Below, piece after piece: positions 43,175-51,412 of a DNA stretch of 64,000 nt (positions within the stretch are counted from its first letter, which is position 1; every line of letters starts with the position of its first letter). This stretch comes from Streptomyces sp. R21. GTDB lineage: Bacteria > Actinomycetota > Actinomycetes > Streptomycetales > Streptomycetaceae. Position numbers and translations under genes: made by a program. The stretch covers positions 7,419,001 through 7,483,000 of the forward strand of contig NZ_CP163435.1 of the NCBI RefSeq assembly GCF_041051975.1. Reading direction: 5' to 3'. The notes under the pieces were generated by a model that saw only the letters and a program-made list of their open reading frames with translations, did not search any database and was not told where the DNA came from.

Positions 43175-44126
43175 CACCGTGGAGCACGGCGGCCCGGCAC
43201 TCGTCCGGACTGCCCCAGGCGCCCAGCAGCGCACGGGACTTGGTCAGCCACAGCGACAGGTCGTACTCCGCCGTGTAGCCGATCGCGCCGTGCAGTTGGA
43301 GGGCGGTGCGTGCGGTGGCGTACGCCGCCTCGCAGGCCGCGACCTTGGCGGCGGCGACGTCGCGCTCCGTCATCGTGAACGCCGCGCCGAACAGCAGTGG
43401 CCGGGCGAACTCCAGGGCGATCTTCGCGTCCGCCAGGCGGTGCTTGACCGCCTGGAACGAGCCGATGGGAACGCCGAACTGGGTGCGCTGCCCGACATAC
43501 GCCACCGTCCTGTCCAGCAGGGCGAGTCCGACGCCGAGCGCCTGGGCGGCGGTGGCGAGCCGGGCCCAGCGAAGGGCGCGTACGAACGGCGGCTCGGCGA
43601 CCAGGAGTTCGCCGCTCGGGGGAAGAGCCGTGAGGCGCCGGGCCGGGTCGAGGGAGGGCCGCACCGGGCCGTGGTCAGGGGCGAGGCGCAACCCGTCGGC
43701 CGTCAGGACCAGCCGCAGGTCCGCCGCGTCGCCGTCCAGTGCGTACGACCCCGGGGGCGCGAGCGTGGCCATCGCCTCGCCGGAGGCCAGCCGGGGGAGC
43801 AGCCGCTTGGCGGGACCCGGGTCGGCCGACTCCGTGAGGAGGACGGCCGCCGCGACCGTCTCCACCAGGGGGCCCGGCACCGCATGGCGGCCCAACTCCA
43901 CGAAGGCGACGGCCAGTTCGACGGGGAGGGGGCCCACCCCCTCGTACGCCTCGGGTATCGCGAGGGTGAAGACCCCGGCGGCGGCGATACGGGACCACAG
44001 CGCCCGGCCGGACGTGTGGTCGCCGCGACTCCAGTCCCGTACGACCGACGGAGTGTCCGCCGAGGACAGCAGACCGTCCAACGAGTCGGCGAACGCCCGC
44101 TGTTCGGCGTCGAGAAGAAAACGCAT
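43149..44126 (-). CDS. Short acyl-CoA dehydrogenase (FadE32/33-like), steroid ring catabolism
   Basis: 325-residue acyl-CoA dehydrogenase-like protein, shorter than the usual 380. It resembles the short chains of heteromeric (alpha2beta2) ACADs used on steroid CoA thioesters. The N-terminal LLDAEQRAFADSLDGLLS, GVGPLPVELAVAFVELGRHAVPGPL, and C-terminal RTQFGVPIGSFQAVKHRLADAKIALE and QLHGAIGYTAEYDLSLWL are visible. Coupled to the long partner by a TGATG overlap, supporting a heteromer. Which FadE it corresponds to cannot be fixed by eye. Confidence 0.82.
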   Translation of the reverse strand: MRFLLDAEQRAFADSLDGLLSSADTPSVVRDWSRGDHTSGRALWSRIAAAGVFTLAIPEAYEGVGPLPVELAVAFVELGRHAVPGPLVETVAAAVLLTESADPGPAKRLLPRLASGEAMATLAPPGSYALDGDAADLRLVLTADGLRLAPDHGPVRPSLDPARRLTALPPSGELLVAEPPFVRALRWARLATAAQALGVGLALLDRTVAYVGQRTQFGVPIGSFQAVKHRLADAKIALEFARPLLFGAAFTMTERDVAAAKVAACEAAYATARTALQLHGAIGYTAEYDLSLWLTKSRALLGAWGSPDECRAAVLHGVSGDGRRS

Positions 44127-45265
44127 CAGCGGCGGCCCTTCGGCAGTCCGAGCAGGCGCTCGGCGATGATGTCGCGCTGGATCTCGTTCGTGCCCGCGTA
44201 GATGGGGCCCGCGAGGGAGAAGACATACCCCTCGGACCAGCCGGTGTCCGCCAGCTCGCCTTCCGATCCCAGGAGTTCGAGTGCTGTCTCGTGCAGGGTG
44301 ATGTCGTACTCGGACCAGAAGACCTTGTTCAGGCTGGACTCCGGGCCGAGGGACTCGCCGTCCAGGAAACGGGACGCGCCCGCGTAGGCGAACAACTCGT
44401 ACGCGCGGGCGCCGATCAGCGCGTCCGCCACCCGGTCCCGTGCCGACGCCGGGCTTCCCCGCTCCTGCCACAGCGCGAACAGCCGGTCGGCGGAGGCGAG
44501 GAAGCGGCCCGGCGAGCGCAGGGTCAGTCCGCGTTCGTTGCCCGCTGTCGACATGGCGACCCGCCAGCCCTGGCCCGGCTCGCCGATCACATCCTCGTCG
44601 GGGACGAACACCTCGTCGAGGAACAGCTCGGCGAAGGCCGGTCTGCCGTCGAGGCGGCCGATCGGGCGGACGGTGACTCCGGGGGCCCGTAGGTCGAACA
44701 TCAGGTAGGTGAGCCCCTGGTGGGGCTTCGGGGTGTCCGGCTCGCTGCGGAACAGACCGAAGGCACGGTCGGCGAAAGCGGCCCGCGACGACCACGTCTT
44801 CTGTCCGCTCAAGCGCCAGCCCCCGTCCGTGCGCACCGCGCGGGAGGTCAGCGAGGCCAGGTCGGAACCGGCCTCCGGCTCGGACCACGCCTGCGCCCAG
44901 ACGACCTCGCCGCCGGCCATCGGCGGCAGCACCCGCGCGCGCTGCTCCTGCGTACCGTGGTCGAAGAGCGTGGGTGCGAGCAGGCTGATGCCGTTCTGGC
45001 TCACCCGGCCCGGGGCGCCCGCCGCGTAGTACTCCTCCTCGAACAGCAGCCACCGCAGCAGCCCCGCGTCCCGCCCGCCGTACTCCGCAGGCCACGACAC
45101 CACCGACCAGCGGTCCGCGGCCAGTCGGGCCTCCCACGCGCGGTGCGCCGCGAAGCCCTCCGCGGTCTCCAGGGACGGCAGCGGGGAGGCGGGCACATGC
45201 CCGGCGAGCCAGTCCCGGGCCTCGGCGCGGAACGCCTCGTCGGCGGGGGAGTGCGTGAGATCCAT
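44126..45265 (-). CDS. Acyl-CoA dehydrogenase (FadE30/31-like), steroid ring catabolism
   Basis: 379-residue FAD-dependent dehydrogenase. Family regions: FRAEARDWLAGHVP, WAQAWSEPEAGSDLASL (FAD/substrate), GQKTWSSRAAFADRAFGLFRSE, and C-terminal IYAGTNEIQRDIIAERLLGLP. The N-terminal 'ARDWLAG' beginning and SEPEAGSDL resemble FadE30/FadE31 of the mycobacterial KstR2 regulon. It would desaturate a HIP-derived CoA thioester. Transcribed divergently from ipdF, with operator site A between them. Confidence 0.85.
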   Translation of the reverse strand: MDLTHSPADEAFRAEARDWLAGHVPASPLPSLETAEGFAAHRAWEARLAADRWSVVSWPAEYGGRDAGLLRWLLFEEEYYAAGAPGRVSQNGISLLAPTLFDHGTQEQRARVLPPMAGGEVVWAQAWSEPEAGSDLASLTSRAVRTDGGWRLSGQKTWSSRAAFADRAFGLFRSEPDTPKPHQGLTYLMFDLRAPGVTVRPIGRLDGRPAFAELFLDEVFVPDEDVIGEPGQGWRVAMSTAGNERGLTLRSPGRFLASADRLFALWQERGSPASARDRVADALIGARAYELFAYAGASRFLDGESLGPESSLNKVFWSEYDITLHETALELLGSEGELADTGWSEGYVFSLAGPIYAGTNEIQRDIIAERLLGLPKGRR

Positions 45266-45292
45266 GGGCGGCACCCTTCGGCGGCAACCTTC

Positions 45293-45312
45293 CCTAACAA
45301 GTGTTTGGTAGG
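45293..45312. promoter_or_regulatory. Operator site A, KstR2-box-like palindrome
   Basis: CCTAACAAGTGTTTGGTAGG lies between the divergent dehydrogenase (start 45265) and ipdF (start 45326). On the opposite strand it matches site B at 51377-51396 in 16 of 20 positions. Its AACAAGTGTTTGGT core resembles the mycobacterial KstR2 box (AGCAAGTGCTTGCT-like). A probable -10 (TAGGTT, 45309-45314) for ipdF overlaps it. Confidence 0.7.
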
Positions 45313-45325
45313 TTAGCGTGGCGGT

Positions 45326-46117
45326 ATGACAGACGTCGAGACTCCGGCGTACGTACCCGGGCACGGCCTGCTCAAGGAGCGCACCGCCGTCGTCACCGCC
45401 GCCGCGGGCGCGGGGATCGGCGGCGCCACCGCCCGCCGCTTCCTGGAGGAGGGCGCGCGCGTGCTGATCAGCGACGCGCACGCCCGACGGCTCAAGGAAC
45501 ACCAGGCGGCGCTGGCCGGGGAGTTCGGGGCCGACCGCGTCGATGCACTGCCCTGCGACGTCACCGACGAGACACAGGTCCAAGCCCTCCTCGACGAGGC
45601 CGTCCGGCTGCACGGCCGGCTCGACGTCGTCGTCAACAACGCGGGCCTCGGCGGCACCGCCGACCTCGTCGACATGACTGACGAGCAGTGGTCCAAGGTG
45701 CTCGACGTGACCCTGAACGGCACGTTCCGGTGCACTCGGGCGGCGCTGCGGCTCCTCAAGCAACAGGGCGCCGGCGGAGTGATCGTCAACAACGCCTCCG
45801 TCGTCGGCTGGCGCGCCCAGGCCGGGCAGGCCCACTACGCCGCCGCGAAGGCCGGGGTCATGGCGCTCACCCGCTGCGCGGCGATCGAGGCCGCCGCGTA
45901 CGGAGTGCGGGTCAACGCCGTGTCGCCGAGCCTCGCCATGCACCCGCACCTGGTGAAGGTCACCTCGCCCGAGCTGCTCGAGGAGCTGACCGCGCGCGAG
46001 GCCTTCGGGAGGTACGCCGAGCCGTGGGAGGTGGCCAACGTGATCGTGTTCCTGGCGTCCGGCTACTCGTCGTACATGACGGGCGAGGTCGTCGCCGTCA
46101 GCAGTCAGCACGCGTAG
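45326..46117 (+). CDS. ipdF: Short-chain dehydrogenase, IpdF-like
   Basis: 263-residue SDR. Cofactor motif TAAAGAGIGGATARRFLEEGARVLISD, NNAG in VVVNNAGLGG, Ser in NNASVVGW, YxxxK in HYAAAKAGVMAL, and a C-terminus SSYMTGEVVAVSSQHA. Its sequence pattern and place beside kstR2 match IpdF, which oxidises the 5-hydroxyl of HIP-derived CoA thioesters. It begins 14 bp after operator site A and precedes kstR2 by 15 bp. Confidence 0.78.
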   Translation: MTDVETPAYVPGHGLLKERTAVVTAAAGAGIGGATARRFLEEGARVLISDAHARRLKEHQAALAGEFGADRVDALPCDVTDETQVQALLDEAVRLHGRLDVVVNNAGLGGTADLVDMTDEQWSKVLDVTLNGTFRCTRAALRLLKQQGAGGVIVNNASVVGWRAQAGQAHYAAAKAGVMALTRCAAIEAAAYGVRVNAVSPSLAMHPHLVKVTSPELLEELTAREAFGRYAEPWEVANVIVFLASGYSSYMTGEVVAVSSQHA

Positions 46118-46132
46118 GACGACAATGACCCC

Positions 46133-46753
46133 GTGCCTACCAAGAAGAAGCCCCAGGTGACCGCCTCGCCGGAGCGCCGCCGCGAACTCCTCGACACCGC
46201 CGCGGAAGTCTTCGCCGAGCAGGGGTACAACGCGACGACCGTCCGCAAGATCGCGGACCAGGCGGGGATGCTCGCGGGCAGCCTCTACTACCACTTCGAC
46301 TCCAAGGAATCGATGCTGGAGGAGATCCTGCGCAGCTTCCTCGACGAGCTCTGGGAGGGCTACGACACCGTCCTGGACGCCGAACTCGGCCCCCGGGAGA
46401 CCCTGGAGGCCCTGGTCACCGAGTCCTTCCGGGAGATCGACCGGCACCGCGCCGCCGTCGCGATCTACCAGAAGGAGTCCAAGCAGCTCGCGCCGCAGGA
46501 GCGTTTCGCGTTCCTCGCCGAGTCGCAGCGCAAGTTCGAGAAGGCGTGGCTGTCCACGCTGGAGCGGGGCGTCGCCGCCGAGGTCTTCCGGGCCGACCTA
46601 GACATCCGGCTCACCTACCGGTTCGTGCGCGACACCGTGTGGGTCGCCGCGTCCTGGTACCGGCCCGGCGGGCAGCACAGCCCTGAGGAGATCGCCCGGC
46701 AGTACCTGTCGATGGTCCTGGACGGGATCGCCGTACGTGAATGGCCCTTCTGA
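46133..46753 (+). CDS. kstR2: TetR-family repressor KstR2
   Basis: 206-residue TetR regulator. The N-terminal HTH (ELLDTAAEVFAEQGYNATTVRKIADQAGMLAGSLYYHFDSKE region) and C-terminal RFVRDTVWVAASWYRPGG, RQYLSMVLDGI closely follow the mycobacterial KstR2 pattern (RDTxWV...WYRPGG...QYLxxVLxGI). KstR2 releases DNA on binding HIP-CoA. GTG start, leaderless-looking context. The gene lies between ipdF and fadA6, and two candidate operators are in the cluster. Confidence 0.85.
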   Translation: MPTKKKPQVTASPERRRELLDTAAEVFAEQGYNATTVRKIADQAGMLAGSLYYHFDSKESMLEEILRSFLDELWEGYDTVLDAELGPRETLEALVTESFREIDRHRAAVAIYQKESKQLAPQERFAFLAESQRKFEKAWLSTLERGVAAEVFRADLDIRLTYRFVRDTVWVAASWYRPGGQHSPEEIARQYLSMVLDGIAVREWPF

Positions 46754-46767
46754 ACAAGGGAGTTGAC

Positions 46768-47925
46768 ATGTCCGAGGCCTACATCGTCGAAGCGGTCCGC
46801 ACACCCGTGGGCCGACGCAAGGGAGGTCTGTCCGGTGTCCATCCGGCCGACCTCGGGGCGCACGTGCTGAAGGCGCTGGTCTCGCGCTCCGGGGTGGACC
46901 CGGCCGCCGTCGAGGACGTCGTCTTCGGCTGTCTGGACGCGGTGGGGCCGCAGGCCGGGGACATCGCCCGCACCTGCTGGCTGGCGGCCGGTCTGCCCGA
47001 GGAGGTACCGGGCGTGACCGTCGACCGGCAGTGCGGCTCCTCCCAGCAGGCCGTGCACTTCGCCGCCCAGGGCGTCCTGTCCGGCACCCAGGACCTGGTG
47101 GTGGCCGGCGGCGTCCAGAACATGACGCAGATACCCATCGCCTTCGCCTCCCGGCAGGCCGCCGAACCGCTCGGCCTCACCGAGGGCCCCTTCGCGGGCA
47201 GCGAGGGCTGGCGGGCGCGCTACGGCGACCGCCCCGTCAACCAGTTCCACGGCGCCGAGCTGATCGCCGAGAAGTGGGGGATCACCCGGCGTGACCAGGA
47301 GGAGTTCGCGCTCAGGTCCCATCAGCGGGCTCTGCGCGCCATCGACGAGGGCCGCTTCGCGCGCGAGACCGTGGCGTACGGGGAGGTCACGGCCGACGAG
47401 GGTCCGCGCCGCGACACCTCGCTGGAGAAGATGGCCGGGCTGGCCCCCGTCGTCGAGGGCGGCACCATCACCGCCGCCTGCTCCTCGCAGGTCTCCGACG
47501 GCGCCGCCGCGATGCTGCTCGCCTCCGAACGGGCCGTGCGGGAGCACGGGTTGACGCCCCGCGCCCGTGTGCACCACCTCTCCGTGCGGGGCGAGGACCC
47601 CATCCGCATGCTGTCGGCCCCCATCCCGGCCACCGCGCACGCCCTGAAGAAGGCAGGCATGACCATCGACGACATCGACCTCGTCGAGATCAACGAGGCC
47701 TTCGCCCCGGTCGTCCTCGCCTGGCTCAAGGAGACCGGCGCCGACCCCGACAAGGTCAACGTCAACGGCGGTGCCATCGCCCTCGGTCACCCCCTGGGCG
47801 CCACGGGTGTGAAGCTGATGACGACCCTGCTGCACGAACTGGAGCGCACGGGCGGGCGGTTCGGGCTCCAGACGATGTGCGAGGGGGGCGGGCAGGCGAA
47901 CGTGACGATCATTGAACGGCTCTGA
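46768..47925 (+). CDS. fadA6: Thiolase FadA6-like
   Basis: 385-residue thiolase. Catalytic Cys in VDRQCGSSQQAVHF, NEAFAPVV, His in GGAIALGHPLGATG and the second Cys in MCEGGGQAN. In the mycobacterial HIP pathway FadA6 removes a carbon unit late in C/D-ring degradation. Start ATG 46768 is chosen because AAGGGAG lies 5-6 bp upstream; an ATG at 46741 overlaps kstR2 and is less likely. Convergent with ipdC. Confidence 0.87.
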   Translation: MSEAYIVEAVRTPVGRRKGGLSGVHPADLGAHVLKALVSRSGVDPAAVEDVVFGCLDAVGPQAGDIARTCWLAAGLPEEVPGVTVDRQCGSSQQAVHFAAQGVLSGTQDLVVAGGVQNMTQIPIAFASRQAAEPLGLTEGPFAGSEGWRARYGDRPVNQFHGAELIAEKWGITRRDQEEFALRSHQRALRAIDEGRFARETVAYGEVTADEGPRRDTSLEKMAGLAPVVEGGTITAACSSQVSDGAAAMLLASERAVREHGLTPRARVHHLSVRGEDPIRMLSAPIPATAHALKKAGMTIDDIDLVEINEAFAPVVLAWLKETGADPDKVNVNGGAIALGHPLGATGVKLMTTLLHELERTGGRFGLQTMCEGGGQANVTIIERL

Positions 47926-47955
47926 CGAACCGGCGGGCGGGGGCGAACGTCACGA

Positions 47956-49014
47956 TCACGGGGAGGCCCCGAACCGCGCCAGGTCCTCCAGCGTCTTCGC
48001 CGCCTCCGAGACGATCCGCTCCACCAGCTCCGCGCACGACGGCAGGTCGTCGATCACCCCGGCGACCTGGCCGGAGGCCATCACCCCGAGGTCCGTACGC
48101 CCGTCCACCATCGAGGACCTGAGGAGCATCGGGGTGTTGGCGGCGAGCAGGACCTGGCTCCAGGACAGATCCTTGCCGTGCCGCATCGCGAGACCGTCGC
48201 GGACCATGTGCGGCCAGGACAGCCCGGACAGCCTCCGGAAGCCTGCCGCCCGGCGGACGGCGTGGAAGAGGGTCCTCGCCCGGCCGGCGTTCTCCAGGGC
48301 GTCCACCAGGTCCGTGCGGAGCATGCGGTGCGGCAGGCCGTCCACCGCCGTGGTCACGGTGACGTCCCTGACCGTCGCCGCCAGGTATCTCGCCTTCACC
48401 GCGTCCGGCACCGTCGAGTCCGACGTCAGCAGGAACCGCGTGCCCATGGCGACCCCGGCCGCCCCGTAGGCCAGCGCCGCGACCAGGCCCCGTCCGTCGA
48501 AGAAACCGCCCGCCGCCACGACCGGTATCCGGACCGCGTCCACCACCTGCGGCAGCAGCACGGTCGTCGCCACCTCGCCGGTGTGCCCGCCGCCCTCACC
48601 GCCCTGCACGATCACGGCGTCCGCACCCCACGCCGCGACCTTCTCCGCATGCCGTCGGGCGCCTATGGAGGGGATGACGACCACGCCCGCCTCCTTCAGC
48701 TCCGCGATCAGCTCGGGGGAAGGGGCGAGGGCGAAGGAGGCGACCCGGACACCCTCCTCGATCAGAATCCGCACCCGGTCGCCCGCATCCGAGGCGTCGG
48801 CCCGGAGATTGACCCCGAACGGCGCCTCCGTCCGGGACCTGACCTCCCGTATCGCCTCGCGCAGGCGGTCGACGGTCATGGTCGCGGAGGCCAGGATGCC
48901 CAGCGCACCCGCGTTCGCCGACGCGGAGACCAGGCGCGGGCCCGCCACCCAGCCCATGCCCGTCTGCACGATCGGGTGCCGGACCCCGACCAGCCGGGTG
49001 AGCGCCGTCTCCAT
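47956..49014 (-). CDS. ipdC: Nitronate-monooxygenase-family reductase IpdC
   Basis: 352-residue FMN TIM-barrel protein of the 2-nitropropane dioxygenase type: PIVQTGMGWVAGPRLVSASANAGALGILASA, FGVNLRADA, VQGGEGGGHTGEV, and VAAGGFFDGRGLVAALAYGAAGVAMGTRFL carry the FMN-binding motifs. In Rhodococcus/Mycobacterium, IpdC is a flavin-dependent double-bond reductase in HIP degradation. ATG 49014 overlaps the ipdB stop by one base; a GTG one codon earlier is the alternative. Confidence 0.85.
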   Translation of the reverse strand: METALTRLVGVRHPIVQTGMGWVAGPRLVSASANAGALGILASATMTVDRLREAIREVRSRTEAPFGVNLRADASDAGDRVRILIEEGVRVASFALAPSPELIAELKEAGVVVIPSIGARRHAEKVAAWGADAVIVQGGEGGGHTGEVATTVLLPQVVDAVRIPVVAAGGFFDGRGLVAALAYGAAGVAMGTRFLLTSDSTVPDAVKARYLAATVRDVTVTTAVDGLPHRMLRTDLVDALENAGRARTLFHAVRRAAGFRRLSGLSWPHMVRDGLAMRHGKDLSWSQVLLAANTPMLLRSSMVDGRTDLGVMASGQVAGVIDDLPSCAELVERIVSEAAKTLEDLARFGASP

Positions 49015-49754
49015 CACGAAGCGACCTCCCTGGCACGGGTGCCGCCCGGGTCGATCACCTCGCGGATCAGCCGCAGTTCCTCGGGGGTCGGCTCACGGGT
49101 CGGCGGCACCTCGTCGGGGACATCCAGATCGAAACCGGTCGCCTCCCTGACCTGCTCCACCGTGACACCCGGGTGCAGTGAAGCGAGCCGCATCGCGTGG
49201 TCGGGGGTGGCGAAGTCGAACACCCCCAGGTCGGAGACGACACGCGGGAGGCGGTGATAGCGCGCACCGGCCGCGTGGTCGTATCCGACTCCGCAGACCA
49301 TGTCGACCTTCTCGACGAAGACGCGCCGCGAGTGCCTCGGAACCCAGTAACTGGTGGGATTGTTCAGGGTGTTGACCGGTGCGCCGCGCACACCGAGCAG
49401 CTGCCGCGCGGGCCGCTCCCAGTCGCCGATGCAGGAGATGTTCTGGTTCCCGAACCGGTCGATCTGGCTCGCGCCCATCATCACGTGCCGGCGCCCGCCG
49501 GTGACCATCGTCAGATGCTGCCGGTACGGCAACCAGCCCTCCGTCGTCCCGTCGAGGCCGACGAGCATCGCCTCGCCGTCGGTCAGCAGCAGGTCGGGCG
49601 AGAAGGTCCGCTTGGCGAGGCGGGCGCCGAAGGAGGGGATCAGGCCCATGGGGCTGGCGAGGACCTCGCCGTTGTCCCGCCATGCCTCGGCACAGGCGAT
49701 CACGCAGTACTCGGCGCGGGTGGGCGGGAGAAGAGGGGCACGGGTGACGGTCAT
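49014..49754 (-). CDS. ipdB: CoA-transferase-fold hydrolase subunit IpdB
   Basis: 246-residue beta subunit of IpdAB, a CoA-transferase-like enzyme that opens the last steroid ring (hydrolysis of COCHEA-CoA). The key ILLTDGEA-like LLLTDGEAMLVG, GRRHVMMGASQIDRFGNQNIS, and NNPTSYWVPRHSRRVFVE segments match mycobacterial IpdB. Overlaps ipdA by ATGA upstream and ipdC downstream. Confidence 0.92.
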   Translation of the reverse strand: MTVTRAPLLPPTRAEYCVIACAEAWRDNGEVLASPMGLIPSFGARLAKRTFSPDLLLTDGEAMLVGLDGTTEGWLPYRQHLTMVTGGRRHVMMGASQIDRFGNQNISCIGDWERPARQLLGVRGAPVNTLNNPTSYWVPRHSRRVFVEKVDMVCGVGYDHAAGARYHRLPRVVSDLGVFDFATPDHAMRLASLHPGVTVEQVREATGFDLDVPDEVPPTREPTPEELRLIREVIDPGGTRAREVAS

Positions 49755-50599
49755 CGAGGCTCCTCGTGCCAGGTCCGGACGGCCGACTGGTACGCGTGTT
49801 CGTCCCCCGCGAGGAACCGCTCCGCGAACTCCGGCCAGGGCGTGGACGCGTACTGCTTCTGGAAGGCCTCGTCCCGTCCGTAGTCGGAGGCGCAGGACGT
49901 GAAGTGCGCGCCGTTCGGGGCCTCGACGACACCGGTGACCGCATACCGCTTGACGAGCAACGTCTGCGGCGCCGCCTCCTTCGTCAACTCGGCGGTGTCG
50001 ACGATCCGTTCGCACGAGACGTATGCCGTGTCTGCCGCCTCGCAGAAGAGGTCGTCGAAGTACGGGTCCGGGCCCAGATACTGCCCGTTGCCCAGCCGGT
50101 CGGCGCGGTTGACGTGCACCAGGGCCGCGTCCAGGCGCAGGGCGGGCATCGCCACGAACGTCTCCCCGTCCTCGTAGGGCGAAGTCACCGTCCGCAGGCC
50201 GGGGTTGACCCGCATCACGTCCGAGCCGATCCCGGCCCGCACGGGGAGAAACGGAAGCCGGTTCGCCGCCGCGTGCAGGCCCCACATGAACATCGCCTCG
50301 TCGACCTCCATCAGCTCCAGCGCTCCGCTCTCGCGTGCCGCGCGGTAGTGCGGTTCGAGCGGGACCGAGTCGAGGGTCACGAAGGGGGTGACGAGCTTGC
50401 GGATCCGCCCGGCCGCCGCGAGCATGCCGACGTCCGGGCCGCCGTACGAGACGACCGTGAGATCCGTGATCTCCGAGCGCAGCAACGCCCGCACCAGCGC
50501 CATCGGCTTGCGGCGCGAGCCCCAGCCGCCGATACCGAGGGTCATGCCGCTCGCCAGCCGGGAGACGACCTCGCCGGCGGTCATCGTCTTGTCACTCAC
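49751..50599 (-). CDS. ipdA: CoA-transferase-fold hydrolase subunit IpdA
   Basis: 282-residue alpha subunit of IpdAB. N-terminal SGMTLGIGGWGSRRKPMALVRALLRS, YGGPDVGML, RLPFLPVRAGIGSD, and VEAPNGAHFTSCASDYGRDE follow the IpdA pattern closely. With IpdB it cleaves the remaining carbocycle of HIP-derived CoA esters. GTG start directly abuts the echA20 stop (50600). Strongest single marker for the steroid pathway. Confidence 0.93.
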   Translation of the reverse strand: MSDKTMTAGEVVSRLASGMTLGIGGWGSRRKPMALVRALLRSEITDLTVVSYGGPDVGMLAAAGRIRKLVTPFVTLDSVPLEPHYRAARESGALELMEVDEAMFMWGLHAAANRLPFLPVRAGIGSDVMRVNPGLRTVTSPYEDGETFVAMPALRLDAALVHVNRADRLGNGQYLGPDPYFDDLFCEAADTAYVSCERIVDTAELTKEAAPQTLLVKRYAVTGVVEAPNGAHFTSCASDYGRDEAFQKQYASTPWPEFAERFLAGDEHAYQSAVRTWHEEPR

Positions 50600-51358
50600 C
50601 TATGCACCCTCCTTGCCGAAGGTGTCGCGGACCCGGTCGGCGAGCCCGCTCAGGTTCGCCTCGAAGGTGAAGCCCTGCTCGAAGCGGTAGCTACGGCGTA
50701 CGTCGACGGGGTCGATGCCGTTGATCGCGGCCTTCGCCAGCCGCAGCAGCTGCCCGTCCTTGGCGGCGATCTCGGACGCCAACTCCAGGGCAGCGCCGGG
50801 GAGTTTCTCGCGCGGCACGACCTGCCACACCGAGCCGTGCGCGTGCAGCTCGGCCGCCGTCGCCGTGCGCGAGGTGTAGTACAGGGCGCGCATCAGGTGC
50901 TGCGGGACCAGCCGGGCCAGGTGGGTGGCCGCGCCGAGGGCGCCCCGGTCCAGCTCGGGCAGTCCGAAGGTGGCGTCCTCGCTCGCCACGATCACGTCCG
51001 CGTTGCCGACCAGGCCGATCCCGCCGCCCAGACAGAAGCCCTGGACCGCCGCCACGACCGGCACCTCGCACTCGTACACCGCCGCGAACGCCTCCGCGCA
51101 GCCGCGGTTCGCGCCGATCAGCGCACTCTGCCCGCGCGCCTGGATCTCCTTGATGTCCACGCCCGCGTTGAACCCGCGCCCCTCCGCCGCCAGGACGACA
51201 CAGCGGATCCCGGGGTCGCGGCCCGCCGCGCGCACGGCGTCGGCCAGCTCGAACCAGCCGTTCACCGGCAGTGCGTTCACGGGCGGGAAATCGACCGTGA
51301 CTACGGCAATTCCCTTGTCCGCGGGGGAGTTTCCCGGGTTCGAGGTGGAGACACCCAT
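50600..51358 (-). CDS. echA20: Enoyl-CoA hydratase-family ring hydrolase EchA20
   Basis: 252-residue crotonase-fold enzyme. Oxyanion-hole segments FNAGVDIKEI and GFCLGGGIGLVGNADVIVASEDATFGLPE are visible. In mycobacteria EchA20 hydrolytically opens a ring of the bicyclic HIP intermediate rather than hydrating a double bond. It begins the leftward echA20-ipdA-ipdB-ipdC unit; operator site B is just upstream. Confidence 0.85.
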   Translation of the reverse strand: MGVSTSNPGNSPADKGIAVVTVDFPPVNALPVNGWFELADAVRAAGRDPGIRCVVLAAEGRGFNAGVDIKEIQARGQSALIGANRGCAEAFAAVYECEVPVVAAVQGFCLGGGIGLVGNADVIVASEDATFGLPELDRGALGAATHLARLVPQHLMRALYYTSRTATAAELHAHGSVWQVVPREKLPGAALELASEIAAKDGQLLRLAKAAINGIDPVDVRRSYRFEQGFTFEANLSGLADRVRDTFGKEGA

Positions 51359-51368
51359 AGGCGCATCA

Positions 51369-51407
51369 GCTACCTTTCCACCAAACGTTTGTTAGGTGGA
51401 AGGTAGC
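51369..51407. promoter_or_regulatory. Operator site B with extended outer dyad between echA20 and divergent SDR
   Basis: The core TCCACCAAACGTTTGTTAGG (51377-51396) matches site A in 16 of 20 positions and contains the perfect palindrome AAACGTTT. An outer inverted repeat, GCTACCTT(T)CCACC against GGTGGAAGGTAGC, surrounds it with one extra T. Each outer edge contains a GGTAGC that could act as a divergent -10. Confidence 0.7.
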
Positions 51408-51412
51408 AGCGA

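Noticed and set aside
40574..43234. 886-codon minus-strand open frame opposite HutD and cytochrome b
   Set aside because: Composition is low-complexity Arg/Gly/Asp/Glu typical of antisense GC frames, and it covers well-supported genes.
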